From contig CP075497.1 in the NCBI GenBank assembly GCA_021613535.1, positions 11,284,001 through 11,348,000 of the forward strand: a DNA stretch of 64,000 nucleotides, written 5' to 3'. The DNA is from Adineta vaga. Taxonomy: Eukaryota; Rotifera. Position numbers and translations under genes: made by a program. Within the stretch, counting starts at the first letter, position 1, and every line of letters begins with the position of its first letter. The notes under the pieces were generated by a model. It was not told the DNA's origin and searched no databases. It was given only the letters and a program-made list of their open reading frames with translations. Below are positions 49,315-61,013 of the stretch, one piece after another.

Positions 49315-50449
49315 ATGTGTGGAAAACTTCTTCTATTTGAAATTCTCCTAATCATTTATAATTTCTATTTATGCAATGCATCTATTCGTGGTACACGTGA
49401 TCAGGTAGTACGAAAACTACATTGAAAAATCAATGTCTTTTATGTTTTGAATGTCTATAGATTGTTCTTGCTAATTTCAAAGCACAATTATCAAAAGCTC
49501 GAACAATAAAGCAAGCTCTTGCTATTTATGCTGATTCAAGTGTTAATAACAAACATCAAGTAGCTATGCAAAGTATTGTTTCAATTGAAGAAGATTTATG
49601 TATACAATTATGTCTTCTTTTTTCATTAGCGGATATTCGTAAACTCGAAAAAAACATCGATACACAACTTGTTAATTTGGGAATACAGAAAGGTTGATTA
49701 CATATAAACGCATTTTTCTTTCTAATGAGTCTTTTCCTAGATGATGAAACTGTTCCATATGTGAATGGTGGTTGTTTACCTCGTATTACATGTGTTCCTG
49801 TTTATGATCAACAAGTAGCTGCAGGTGGAATTATTTTTCCCAATTGTGTTGAAGTTCATCGATGTTCTGGTTGTTGTCAAGAAACACAATTTTCATGTGA
49901 ACCAACAAAAATCGAATATCTTTCATTTAGTCCTGTAAATAATTTCTTATCTATTGATTTGGTTTTTCAACAAAACTAGAATTTTTCAATATTTAGATCA
50001 TTAAATTCGAACAAGGTGAAGAATCAAATCTACCCATATCTGCATTAAAACCTTTCAAAACTGAAAATCATACTGAATGTACATGTAAATGTAAACTTGA
50101 TGAAAATGCTTGTCCAAGTAGTGCTCAAGTATGTTGGAAATCTTTGATGTTTGGTATATTTCAAAGAAATTATTTTAGGTTTTGGATCGTGAATTATGCC
50201 GATGTCGAGAACAAGCTTGTTTTCCTCAATGTCAAGCTATGCAACGTTGTCAATTGCTTAGTACACAAGAAAAACCATCATGTGTATGTAAACGACCAAT
50301 CCCAGGTCAAAATGGTGCTTATTCATGTTCGTCAGGTTATCAACCTGATGCTCGTTGCAAGTTAGTACATTATAAATCGATTAATCATTCTCTCTTATAT
50401 TTCAACAATTTGACTTTTTCTTTCTAGAAAATGTATGAAATACCCATGA
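49315..50449 (+). CDS. secreted PDGF/VEGF-family factor, copy 1
   Basis: Signal peptide MCGKLLLFEILLIIYNFYLC from ATG 49315. A propeptide-like helical region follows (ANFKAQLSKARTIKQALAIY). The cystine-knot core has the family pattern GGCLPRITCVPVY, then CVEVHRCSGCCQETQFSC, with PDGF-signature spacing. Donor CCT|GTAAAT leads to the exon with ECTCKCKL, the CxCxC end of the knot. After the core comes a Cys-rich tail (CRCREQACFPQCQAMQRC) as in VEGF-C/D BR3P-type tails. The last exon adds KCMKYP and stops at 50449. The family binds receptor tyrosine kinases (PVR/VEGFR type). Around 49540-49630 the frame reads open but could also hold a small intron ending TTTCATTAG, so the prodomain sequence is uncertain. 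It is tandem and head to tail with copy 2. Confidence 0.88.
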
Positions 50450-50610
50450 AGATAAAAACAAAAGACAAATGGAAACTAGCTTTATTCTTTTTGACAATTA
50501 TTTGTTTGTATGATAAAATGTATAATACAGAAAAATAAATAAATTAATATGCGAAATATCATGAGTCAAAGAATGACAGCTGGCTTATCTATCATCAGCA
50601 AAGAGATTTA

Positions 50611-50626
50611 TATATATATATATATA
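50611..50626 (+). promoter_or_regulatory. TA-rich element upstream of factor copy 2
   Basis: A run of TA dinucleotides about 75-90 bases before the ATG of the second PDGF/VEGF-like gene. It could serve as a TATA-like core, or be only a microsatellite. Position is the only support. Confidence 0.3.
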
Positions 50627-50700
50627 CGTATGTAAGTAAGGGAAAATTCCCCATAGAAAAGATTGTATAAGAAAGATTTATTCGATAAAAAAAAGCAAAT

Positions 50701-51809
50701 ATGACAAAGATGCATTTGTTGATGGCATTTGTTTTTATTCTTTTGATTAATTCTATGAAATGTGATGAGGTAAGAATATTTATTTAATGAATTTCAATTT
50801 GATTTGGAAATATTTAGAATAAAAATCGAGCTGAAATTCGTGCGCGATTGGCAAAAGTCAGATCCCTTGAAGAAGCATTGCTTATTCTCAAATCTTCGGG
50901 CAAAAAAGGTCGAATGTGTATGTAAAGAAATATTTGAATCAAATAGGTACGAATCTTTCTTTCTTTTAGCAATGATTACTCCAGATGTACTGAGAAAAGA
51001 CATGGACAATATTCTTACGACTGCACGAAAACTTAATCGAAGTATACAGATCGATTTTGTTGATTGTATCGTTTAAGATGAGATTTTGTTTTCTAGATGG
51101 TCGATTAGCTATTATGCCACGAAATGGTGGATGTGAACCACGTGTTATATGTGAACCAGTACCTGTCGATCGTTCATCAGGAGATAATCTCGTATCTGTT
51201 CCGCAATGTCTTGAAGTTCATCGATGTGGTGGTTGTTGTCAAGAAGGTCAATTTACTTGTGCACCCGTTGAAGAAAAACCAGTAACATTTAGTCCAGTAA
51301 ATTGAATAGAATTTTCAAATTTATTTCGATTGAAACTATTCTTTTTGTTTTATTTAGCTTTTATTAGTCTCTTTGGATGATACTGACAATGTGGAAGTCA
51401 ATCGTCCATTGACATTAATGAATCATACAAAATGCGAATGTAAATGTAGTAAAACAGAAGAACAGTGTCAACGAGAAGGCAAAGTAAGTTTAGAAATTTT
51501 ATCGACGAAATTCAAAATACAATTTTATTTACTTTTTAGGTATTAGATTATACATTATGTCAATGTATTCAACCACGTTGTACACCTGAATGTCTTATAT
51601 CAGCTACATGTTCAATGATACCTGGAAATAGTGAACCACGATGTACATGTCGTCGACGTTTACAAGGACAATCAAGTAACTATTGTGCAAGTGCCAATCA
51701 ACGACCAAATGCAATGTGCACGTAAGAAAGAAAACTTTTTATATAACAAAATATCAATAATAAGATGATTCTCTGTTGTTTTAGACGTTGCGAAACGGTT
51801 TCTGGTTAA
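50701..51809 (+). CDS. secreted PDGF/VEGF-family factor, copy 2
   Basis: Signal peptide MTKMHLLMAFVFILLINSM from ATG 50701, donor at 50770. A short helical propeptide (EIRARLAKVRSLEEALLIL) follows, then an exon TPDVLRKDMDNILTTARKL that parallels copy 1. The core is GGCEPRVICEPVP...CLEVHRCGGCCQEGQFTC, then CECKCSKTEEQC, and a Cys-rich tail (CQCIQPRCTPECLISATC...CTCRRRLQGQ). It ends RCETVSG at the stop 51807-51809. Intron positions and phases match copy 1, including the final split Arg/Lys codon, so the two are a tandem duplication. Copy 2 keeps CGGCC, the usual family form, while copy 1 has CSGCC. The copies have diverged strongly outside the Cys framework, suggesting an old duplication with possibly distinct receptors or partners. 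They could heterodimerise, as PDGF chains do; this is inference. Confidence 0.88.
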
Positions 51810-52130
51810 AATAAAACTACAGCATGATGAATGTACGATGATGGATAGACTCGTTCTGTTTGTTTTAAAAAATGAATAACTTATTTTTTTTTCGAATAAA
51901 ATATTTAAAATGAGAAAACAGTATCGTAAGAAACAGTTTTTTTTTCTCCATAGATTTCATATTTTACTCGATTAGATGTAAATTATGGCTGAAAGGTATT
52001 TAATTAATAATGAAAAGAAGAACAAGACACAAATAAGAAATAAGAAATAACATATTTTGAAATCACCATATTGCAAAGAGAAATATTTAGAATATTGTAC
52101 ATATTTCTGAGCGTGATTAAAAACATGAAT
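51810..52130. other. intergenic; convergent 3' ends
   Basis: About 320 AT-rich bases between factor copy 2 (+) and PNPLA6 (-), with AATAAA near 51894-51900. No gene. Confidence 0.5.
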
Positions 52131-55100
52131 CTATTGATTTTCTTCATTTAGATTTGTTGTTGATGTTGATGGCCGTCGACTATCATTCTGAACAATCATA
52201 GTTGGTGTTTCTGGTCGTGAACGTAATCGAACTCGTCGTCTATAACGTTTAGCACCACCACCCATCGTGCCCAACCAACGAGGTGTTACATGTGAAGCTT
52301 TTCTTCTTCGAGGTTTTGTATTACTGGATATTGAAGTATGAGAGCCGTCTGTAGTTGTCGTTTCTTAAAATAAATAAAAAGTAATTGCTGACTAAAAAAA
52401 ATAATTGTAGTTACCATTTTCATCATCATCATTATCATCATCGTCATCATCATCATCTTCGCCTTTGGTTGGATCACGTACACGTGTAATTAATTCTGCA
52501 AGATCAATAAATTGCGTTGCAGTTGATTCTTGTTTACGCTAAATGAAACATTTAAATATAAAAAATTCTATGAATAAGCTTTTTTTGTTACAAGTCGTGT
52601 TTGTTTTTCTCTTGTTGATTGAAGTTTTTGTTTGAGAAAAACAACATCATATGATTCCAATTTCGACCACCCATGAAAAACAGCTTTACCATGATGATAT
52701 CCAACATCCTACAAGAATAATTCAGTGTCATATTCGTTCATAATCTCAATTGAATCAAAACAAACTCGAATCTCATCAAATGCATTAAACTGTAATGTTC
52801 GATATCGATCAATTGGTGGACGTAAATATTCACAAAAATTAGAATTCTTTACTATTTCTAATTGTCTTTGACATGAAACATAGGCTAAACGTGTTTGAAT
52901 TTCACTCAATTCAGGAACTTTTACTGGTGTTGACCAAATATTCCAACGTTTATATAAAAGCCACCAACCTAAAACATCGATATTTCTTTGTCAAAATTGA
53001 CTCTTTTTGTTCTTCTCTTCCTACCAGACAATTGATCACCAAAATTATAGAAATTCTGTTCATCTTGCGCACCAACATCAACAGCAATGACTGTATGAGC
53101 ACCGAGTTTATACATAACATCAGCTAGAAGAAAGAAATCATATATTTCAATATGGCACAGTACATAGATTCCTGGACAGTTTTATTTTCTTTTCCAAAAA
53201 AGTAAATTTCACTGTATTCTTAATTTCTATCGAGCAATTACTGTGGAATAGATTACACTCAGTTACATGAATAACATCGATCAAAACGAGCATATCTTAC
53301 CGGGTAAATTATTTACATATCCACCATCAAGTAATAAATGTCCATCATTTGGATCACATAATCTAACAGATCGAAAAAATGTATTTGTACTTAATCGATA
53401 ATCGATGAAAATAAAAATGAAATTAACTTACGGAGGAAAATAACCTGAAAGACTCATGGATGCTCTCACGTATCGCCACAATGATCCTAGATTTATATAA
53501 TTAAGAAAATCTCATTAATAAAGACACAAACAACATTCAAAGAAAAAGATCACTCGAGAAAAAAGACGTATATTGTGTGCGCGAAAACTGTCCAGGAATC
53601 TGTCAAATAAAATCAATTTAAATGATTGAATTCATCATTTTGTTTTGTTTATTCGGAAACCTTACCAGGTAGATTGTTCATATAACATCCATCTGAATAA
53701 AAACAAAAAATAAATGTATCAAATTTCTTCTCATATTCTTTACGAAGTTGAAATTTCATTCGAGAATGTCTCACCTAAAAGAAGATGTCCATCGTATGGA
53801 TCACACATAGGTGGAAGATAACAACCATAAGTCATTGATGCACGTACATAACGCCAAGCACTTCCTGTAGAGAAAATATCGGCATTCTCGTATTCTTGCA
53901 ACAATATACGTCTTTTTTCGTCGGTTTCTTTGTTTTTGTTTTGAAGAGAGAAGGAAAAGAAGAATAAAGTTTACCTGTCGTATGTACACGCATCTTTGAT
54001 GCAGATATATCTGTTGTTATACAAAAATATGGAATCCATAGATCTTCGATTTGAACATCGAGAAGTGCTTCTTCAATTGTTTCATTAAATCCAGCTCCTA
54101 TATAAAAATCCCAACAATTTGACTCTTTTCTTTCAACATAGAAAACATCATCAAATTCTTTCCTTACCAGTAAACATACTAGTAATTGGATATGTTAAAT
54201 CAACTAATTTCCTCCAGAAAGATTGCATTTTCTATAAGTAACAAAATTAATTCATAGAAAATGAACATATAAGAATAATTACTTTGCACCATTCTCGTGC
54301 TCGTTCAATATAACCTTTAATATTTAATTCATCTGCCCATAGAGCACCCATAAATGCTCCAATACTTGTTCCTCCAATCAGATCAATCGGTATACCAGCT
54401 TCATTCATCGCTTGAATTATTCCAACATGAGCACAACCACGAGCTCCACCTCCACCCAAAACAAGGCCAATTGCTGTTCCAGTTAGAAAACGTGCCATAC
54501 GAGCAAAATCAGTTGTTGGATCAGGATCTGGATCAAGTAAATCGGTATAATCATTCTAAATAGTAAGATAAATCTTTCCTGTCAAAGGAAGAAAACGAAA
54601 ACATTCAACATACCCAACATTCTAAATTTACACGTTGAAAAACACGATCGGGACATCGAACATGATGATGAAATGTACACCAATTACGTTCTTTTAACCA
54701 TTGAGCAGTACCCTTTGGTTTTAAACTACCCATACGATGCAAAAGAATCAATTCTTTCTGTGCTCGAACTGCTATTCGTTCAATTTCATTTTCAACCTAT
54801 GTATAAAAAAAGAAATGTTATTTTTTCTTCTTCAAATAGAATATAATTCGTATGTAAAAACTCACAGATCCTTTCACTGGTTCTTTCCATCCAATGCCAA
54901 CAATAAGAATACAATCTGCTTGTCGAAGCGATCGTTTTGTCCACGGTGTTAATTGTTTATCACATTGATACACAACAATTTTATGTAATTCTTCTTGTTG
55001 ACCAAGCCATGCACTTAGACGATAATCATTAATACTTTCAAATGCACTATCACCAAAGCGATCCATAATTAATTGTTGAGTTAAATGAAGTGTTGGACCT

Positions 55101-58100
55101 AGAATAAATGCTTCAATAGAAAAACAAAATCGAAGTGATCCATTGACTTTCTACCGATCGCTAATAAACTATGAACGAGTTCGCAAGTGAATGCATCAAG
55201 TGGAACATCGGATGATGCAGCAACAATAGCGACAGTCGATAAATTTTTATTTAATGCAGCTGCTTGCTCTTGAAATTCATCTGAAAATAAATTCAAATAG
55301 AGACATCTTCATTTATATACAAATAGAATTACCATCGGCTAATGGCATTGTTAAACTGACACTATTAGTCAATGTATTTTGCATTGTTCCATAGATTTTT
55401 TGTGATAGAACATGAATTAAATGAGAAACAACACGTGGATGACGCCATTTAATATAATTTAAAAGACCCGACGGAATAACAGCTAATTCCGTATCACTAC
55501 AAATCAAACCAATATATTTTTTTGTTCAATTATATTACATTGAAACCTACCGAACTGCGATTGTTGTCGATTGTCGAGGCATTTCCATAAGCACTTCAAT
55601 AAGACCAACCATTTCACCACGACCATGTTCGCCAATCAATTCACGTCGTTTTTTATCGTGTGTTAATAATACACTTCGAACACGACCATTTAGAACAATA
55701 TAAACATTTTGTGGTTTATAATCTTGTCTAAAAGATAAAAGAAAACAATGATAAAGATTTTCATATCAAATACATAATTTGTCATCTACCGATATAACGC
55801 TTTTCCAGCTTCGACTAACATCCATTCCAGAGCAAAATCAATTTGCCGTACTAATGGTGACATTCGTTGAACCATTGCTGAAATAAACAGAAAAAAAACG
55901 TGCATAAAATATTTTGGAATCAGAAGAAATGAACTGACTAGCTGCTATTGATAGAACTAGATTTGGTTGAATACGCATTAAATCATAAATGCTTTCTTTT
56001 GTCAGTGTACAAATATCTGTCAAACCATGCGTTCGATATGAAAATAATGTTGGTTCTAAAACAATGTCATAATATTCTTGATAAAGAAAAGTCTCTAATT
56101 AACAATACGAACCACCCGTGAGAACGCTAACGAGACCACTAATTTCATGTTCACGATTAATAAACATAACCCCTTAAATAATAGGGAAGACAATGAAGAT
56201 GTTTAGTCATGTTTCTTAAATAATTTTCTTACGTTCTTTTTTTGCTCCACTTATTTCTTTCATATAAGCTGATATTGCACCATGAATAACAAAAAATAAT
56301 TTATTCAATTGTTCGCCTTCTCGAGCTAAAGTATATCGATCAGGTAAACGATGTAAATGAATCTTATCATCAAGTAACGTGTTATCTCCTTCGAATCCTA
56401 TTCAAAGAAAAATAAATAGATATGTTTTAGATGACGATTGATCAAAACAAACCAAGAGCTTTTGCTAAAGCTTGCCGGATTTGTGGCCATTCATCTTGAA
56501 GATTCGAATCATCGGCACGTTCGTTATATTCACTGCCAGCACTATCACTACCAGATCCTGCTGATCGAGAATATTGATGTGCATAATCAGGCTAAATAAG
56601 AAATCCCGTGAAAATGAAATGAATAATGATAAGAAGTTTTACATCTGAAAAACTTGCTCGGCGACGTCCAGTTGAGGAATTTGATGTTCGATTATTTGAT
56701 ACATTTGGATAACTGATTTTATGCTTTTCAAAAAATGTTGTATCTAAAGAATTCTTCACTCGAGCACGTGCTGCTGCTTCTTCGAAATCTGGTTTCATGT
56801 GACTTTTGTCAATAACACTCATCGATCGTTGAGCAGCAAAACCTAATGCACGTTTCTGCATTGGTATAGAAACTGATACAGTTCGTTCCGTCGTTGGTGG
56901 CATAGCTAAACTTTCGAATTCATTTTTCTGGTCACTAATTTCTGGTGTTACTGTTTGTGTATGATCTGATGATGGTGAAGTATATGATGCTGTGGAAATC
57001 GATCGTGAGAATGGAGCATTGTCATTATCTTGTAGATCATCCGTAGAGAGAGGAGGAAGAGGAGAAGGATCAACAGTAGTCATTGTGTCGATTGGAGTTT
57101 CAGTCGTATGACTAACAGATTTTGGTTGAATAAGACTTTGTTGACGTTTTATTTTCTGCTGATGGGGATCCTTATTAGTTTTCTGTGGTATTTGACCATA
57201 AGAAGGATCATCAACAGAACGTGTTAATTCAGTTGTTAAACCAAGATAATTATGAAGTGCAAGAAAAGTTACACGTTGAAGACGGATCATCAGAATCTAA
57301 ATAGATAACATTTTTTACAATTATGTTGAAATCTTTGAAGAGTTATAAATATATTCTCTTCGTACTAAATCTATTTTGATCAAAGAGAACTTACTTGAAT
57401 AATTCGAACCATACATTCGGGATATTCTTTGAAAACATTTAAGAAAGCGACTGCTGGTAATTTGAGCACAATACTATCTTCAATTGCTTTGCAGCTAACA
57501 CTTTTAAATGGTTTACTATGACCCTAGAATATCAATCATAAGTAAAATTCTTCTTCCGAATTTAGACTTACTGTCATCACATCCACCATACTAAGCAGAG
57601 AAAATACTGTATCACCTTCGACACATTCCTTAATTAAATGCCGATGATGTCTCTAGAAAAATATAAAGAATTTTTTTGTTTTTCTCTTTCTCACTAATCA
57701 ATAATTCATTTTTTTGTTATTACTTCATCGGTAATAAAGACATGTAAAAGTCCTTTTTGTACAATATATAAACTGTCATCAGCATCACCGATACGAAAAA
57801 GATATCCACCAGCAAGAAGTGTTTTACTTTCTAAATATTTGCACAATTCAAGAAAAATCGGTCGTTCAAAATGACCAAAAACTCTACAAAGAATAGAAAA
57901 CAAATGATTCGATGAATTAAGATAAAGCTCTATCAACAAACTTGACACTTTTCAATAAATAAAGTATTTCTGGTGGAATCTGATGTTGATTCGATCGATC
58001 ACCTATATCACCATCTGTATCTAATAAAAACTCGGGAGGTTTACGTGGTAATGCATAGCTTTGTTCTGATGGAGATTTTTGTTGATGAAATCTAAAAGCG

Positions 58101-58609
58101 ACACAAAATTTCAATGAATTTTCTTTCGCTATTATTTCATGTACCTTCGTGTTCTTCGTCGAATTCGATTGCGAGCTGTAGATGAATAGGATCGCATCTT
58201 TTATATTGAAAAACGAGAAAATTAATTATAACGAAGAATTTAATGTTTCTTACTGTACGAAGAAATCGTTTTCCATAATAAAGTACTTTATCACGTTTAC
58301 GAAATCGATTCGCATTTTCCGTAGCTAAAATCAATCGAATTCTCTCAAGAAATTTACATAATATTGATCTTTACTTCGAGCTTTTGCTTGAGATTTCCGA
58401 ATAAGATAATAGAGAAGAACAACAACAATAAATAAACAAAAACCGACAATCGTCGTTTCAATACGATCGCCGAATATCTAATCGAAAAATTGATTATAAA
58501 TGAAACATGATTTGAACAATAGACAATAACTCACCAAGCGTCCATTTGGAGACGATAAATGTTGATAAATAATATTCAAATTTTCAGAAACAAATTGAGT
58601 AATATTCAT
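52131..58609 (-). CDS. PNPLA6: neuropathy target esterase / patatin-like phospholipase 6
   Basis: Lysophospholipase of the ER membrane, deacylating lysophosphatidylcholine. Start 58609: [18 protein letters not shown], then TM helix [18 protein letters not shown]. Three cyclic-nucleotide-binding-like domains follow at about 57.9-57.4, 56.45-56.1 and 55.85-55.35 kb (for example [40 protein letters not shown]), with a Ser/Pro-rich linker near 57.2-56.6 kb. The patatin domain has the oxyanion motif [14 protein letters not shown] and catalytic Ser in GGTSIGAF (about 54375). The catalytic Asp motif DGG/DGC is encoded by two alternative cassettes (53864-53666 and 53486-53301). Downstream exon 53123 reads [18 protein letters not shown], and the tail is basic and Ser-rich, stopping at 52131. 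About 25 short exons. This is the ortholog of human PNPLA6/7 and Drosophila swiss cheese. The duplicated active-site cassettes are unusual (see findings). Confidence 0.95.
53166..53183 (-). promoter_or_regulatory. intronic pairing element D (downstream of cassette B)
   Basis: AGATTCCTGGACAGTTTT (+ strand), in the 177-base intron after cassette B (53124-53300), is the perfect complement of M2. Together with U/M1 it completes a crossing pair of competing stems. Confidence 0.8.
53301..53486 (-). other. PNPLA6: PNPLA6 alternative cassette B (exons B1 53486-53432, B2 53362-53301)
   Basis: Two exons of 55 and 62 nt, together 117 nt like cassette A, entering and leaving in phase 1. They encode [39 protein letters not shown]. 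This has the canonical DGG catalytic-Asp motif of patatin enzymes. 29 of 39 residues equal cassette A by direct comparison. The internal exon boundary differs between cassettes. Confidence 0.9.
53558..53576 (-). promoter_or_regulatory. intronic pairing element M1 (between cassettes)
   Basis: GAAAAAAGACGTATATTGT (+ strand), in the 179-base intron between cassettes A and B, is the perfect complement of element U. It lies seven bases from M2. Confidence 0.8.
53584..53601 (-). promoter_or_regulatory. intronic pairing element M2 (between cassettes)
   Basis: AAAACTGTCCAGGAATCT (+ strand), in the same middle intron, is the perfect 18-base complement of element D at 53166-53183. Pairing would enclose cassette B. 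Confidence 0.8.
53666..53864 (-). other. PNPLA6: PNPLA6 alternative cassette A (exons A1 53864-53775, A2 53692-53666)
   Basis: Two exons of 90 and 27 nt, entering and leaving in phase 1. They encode 39 residues: [39 protein letters not shown]. The acceptor of A1 is CTACAG, its donor GTGAGA; A2 lies between TTCAG and GTAAGG. This is the equivalent of cassette B. The Gly after the catalytic Asp-Gly is Cys here. Confidence 0.88.
53901..53919 (-). promoter_or_regulatory. intronic pairing element U (upstream of cassette A)
   Basis: The 19 bases ACAATATACGTCTTTTTTC (+ strand) lie in the 110-base intron before cassette A (53865-53974). They are perfectly reverse-complementary to element M1 at 53558-53576. 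Pairing in the minus-strand pre-mRNA would enclose cassette A. Confidence 0.8.
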
Positions 58610-59044
58610 TTTTATTCACATCTATAAAGCAGATTGATAGATCATTGTCGGTTTTTTTTAAATAAATAAAATACACATGTAATTCACAGTCAATATGATC
58701 TTTCTTCTCTTATTCAATTTAGATATTTTCTGTATAAAATACTTCGGAAAAACAAAATTCAATTATTTGTCATAAGAAAAGAAAATCGAACAAAACACGT
58801 TGGACTTTCTTTTTGTTTTTTTGTTGTTTAGTTGCAACTCATTAAAGCATTGTTAAATGCAAGCACACAGAAAAACTGAAGTCATGTAGAAAGAATTAAG
58901 GATCAAAAGCAAAACAAACATGTCAAAAGATTCGCCATTAGGAAGATCTGAGATATAGAGAGAAAAAAATAATAATAATTGAAATTCTCGTTTAAAATTC
59001 AACAAATAAATGATAGAAAAAGAAAAAGTGTCATTTGATGAAAA
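58610..59044. other. intergenic
   Basis: About 430 AT-rich bases between the PNPLA6 start and the USP stop, both on the minus strand. It should hold the PNPLA6 promoter and the USP 3' UTR. No element is recognised. Confidence 0.5.
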
Positions 59045-61013
59045 TTATTTTCGTTCATAGAATAACACATAAGCATTCGAGGAGACGATTTTCGTTTCGT
59101 TACTAATTGGATGAACAGATGAATCATTAAATTCATGCCATTCATGAGTAAATGGATGTTTACATTCAGCGACATAATGACCAGTATAAAGTGAACCACT
59201 ATGATTTGAGATACCGAACAGATTGTATGTTGGTGATGGGTCTAAACGATTGGGAAAGTCATATACGGACAAAAATAAGGACGAAGAATAACAAACTTTC
59301 AGAACTTTCTGACATGAAATCCGTAAGTTCGAGATTTTGAATTGGAAAATCGACAAAATTATTGAGTTTTCCCCTTCCGAAAGATTGTGTAAAACGTTTG
59401 AGATGAAGGACAAGAATTTCCGGACATTTTTGAATTGAAAGTTGCTTTGTACATGGACGTTTTTGTTTACATTTAGCACACATCTAAAATAGTAGAACAT
59501 CTATGAAATAAAATCCAAATTTTCCTTTGCTTACAGGTTTTTCATCACCATCAAGTTCTTCTCTACTCATAAATAATTGAAAACACTCTTGTAAAGTTGT
59601 TGATGATTTATTCTAGAAAATAAACTTGTTCAAAAGATTTCAAATTCTATTGATACTTTACACGTGGTAAAGGTATTGATAAATCCCAAAACATGTCAAA
59701 TGTTATCGATTGATATTGACAATAGGAACATTCCAAAGTACTTTTTAATTGTCCAGCAAAAATATCTTGATAAAACGAAACAAATTAATTGATATAGAAA
59801 TAAAATAAATTCGAATTAAACATACCAACAAGTTGACTATTCTCGTATCGTAAACATCGTTGCCAACTTGCTTTAGCTCGATCGATTTCTCTAGAAATAA
59901 AACACTTTCATCTAATTTAAACATCGAAATAAATAACGATCTTTTACTTCATTCGTTCTTCTTGTTTTTCATCAACTTTAATCAGTACTGGTTTTTCTCG
60001 TATTCGATTAACATCTTCACTTAAACCTTGCAAGAGATAACGTAAGAATTCTTGTGAATCTTGTTCTCTAGAAATACAAGAAAAACACACTGAATGGATC
60101 AAATTCAATCAAACTTTGTACATACGAATAACCAGTAAAACGTGGAGCAAATTTTCCAATCGTATTTTTGAATGATGATGGACTAACAATCGATCGATTT
60201 TCTGACGGTAACCACATCTTACGAATTAAACTAGCATATTCTAAAGCATATGAAATGACATATAAATTTAAAAAATAAAGAGAATGTTTGACACAAACCT
60301 TTCATTAACACTCCTTTCATAACACTCGTTGTTGATGTATTCAATTGATTTTCAAGCTTATCATCCAAACAATATAATAAAAGAGGTTTTGTATTAGATA
60401 AACATTGAAGCACCGAATTCATAAAACACTAGAAAATAAATTATACAACATATATATATATATCCATGTGAAAGAGAAATATTTTACTGTATTTCCAAGA
60501 TTCTGTAATCCACATAAACCACCATTTTTTAAATCTAGTTCATTAGTTGTTGCTATCACTGATGATTTTGAAGTTGTAGATTGATTATTTGAATAACTTG
60601 TTTTTTGATTTGGAGTTGATGCTATACTATAAACAGTCACTGTAGGATTTATTGTCAATTGTTCTTTATAATCATGAGTAGTTCCATTTGTTTGAACATT
60701 CTAAAGAGATAATAGTTTCAATTGAATAATCATATACAAAACATACTGATCGATCTTGACTTGATAATCGTGTTCGTTGGAGAGTTGTTTGAATCGGTCG
60801 TTCAGTTGAAGGTTGAGTGAATCGACTTGGTTGTCTTGTTCGAGTATTACTTCCATTGGAGATATTCATACTACCTGAATTGATAGATTTTGCAATTGCT
60901 GCAACATTTGTTGTTGTTAGGGGTGGCATTGGACGTGATGTTGTATTGTAACTATTCGAATGAGTTGATGACGAAGGTATTGGTATACCATAGTTAGTTT
61001 TTGGTCGACTCAT
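59045..61013 (-). CDS. ubiquitin carboxyl-terminal hydrolase, USP2/USP21/USP8-type
   Basis: Cysteine protease removing ubiquitin from substrates. Start 61013 (MSRPKTNYGIPIPSSSTHS) with a Ser/Thr/Asn-rich disordered N-terminus of about 200 residues. The Cys box is split by an intron exactly before the nucleophile: LCGLQNLGNT | CFMNSVLQCLSNT (phase 0 near 60420). The family's zinc-binding CxxC pairs appear: one around 59740-59710 (SYCQYQS region), one as MCAKCKQKRPC. QKCPEILVLHLKRFTQ precedes the His box. The C-terminus has NLFGISNHSGSLYTGHYVAEC (His box GHY) and HEWHEFNDSSVHPI, ending VLFYERK at 59045. This arrangement matches USP2/USP21, with USP8 also close; a single symbol is not justified. 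About ten short exons. Catalytic Cys, His and Asn/Asp regions are all intact. Confidence 0.92.

Noticed and set aside
49550-49660. Very small (30-base) intron in factor copy 1
   Set aside because: Too short for the introns seen elsewhere. The frame is open without it, so the larger alternative or no intron is preferred.
53301-53864. Cassette A as a dead pseudo-exon left by duplication
   Set aside because: Both exons keep consensus splice sites, phase, length and reading frame with only conservative-looking changes, and dedicated complementary elements surround it. Decay would have broken at least one.
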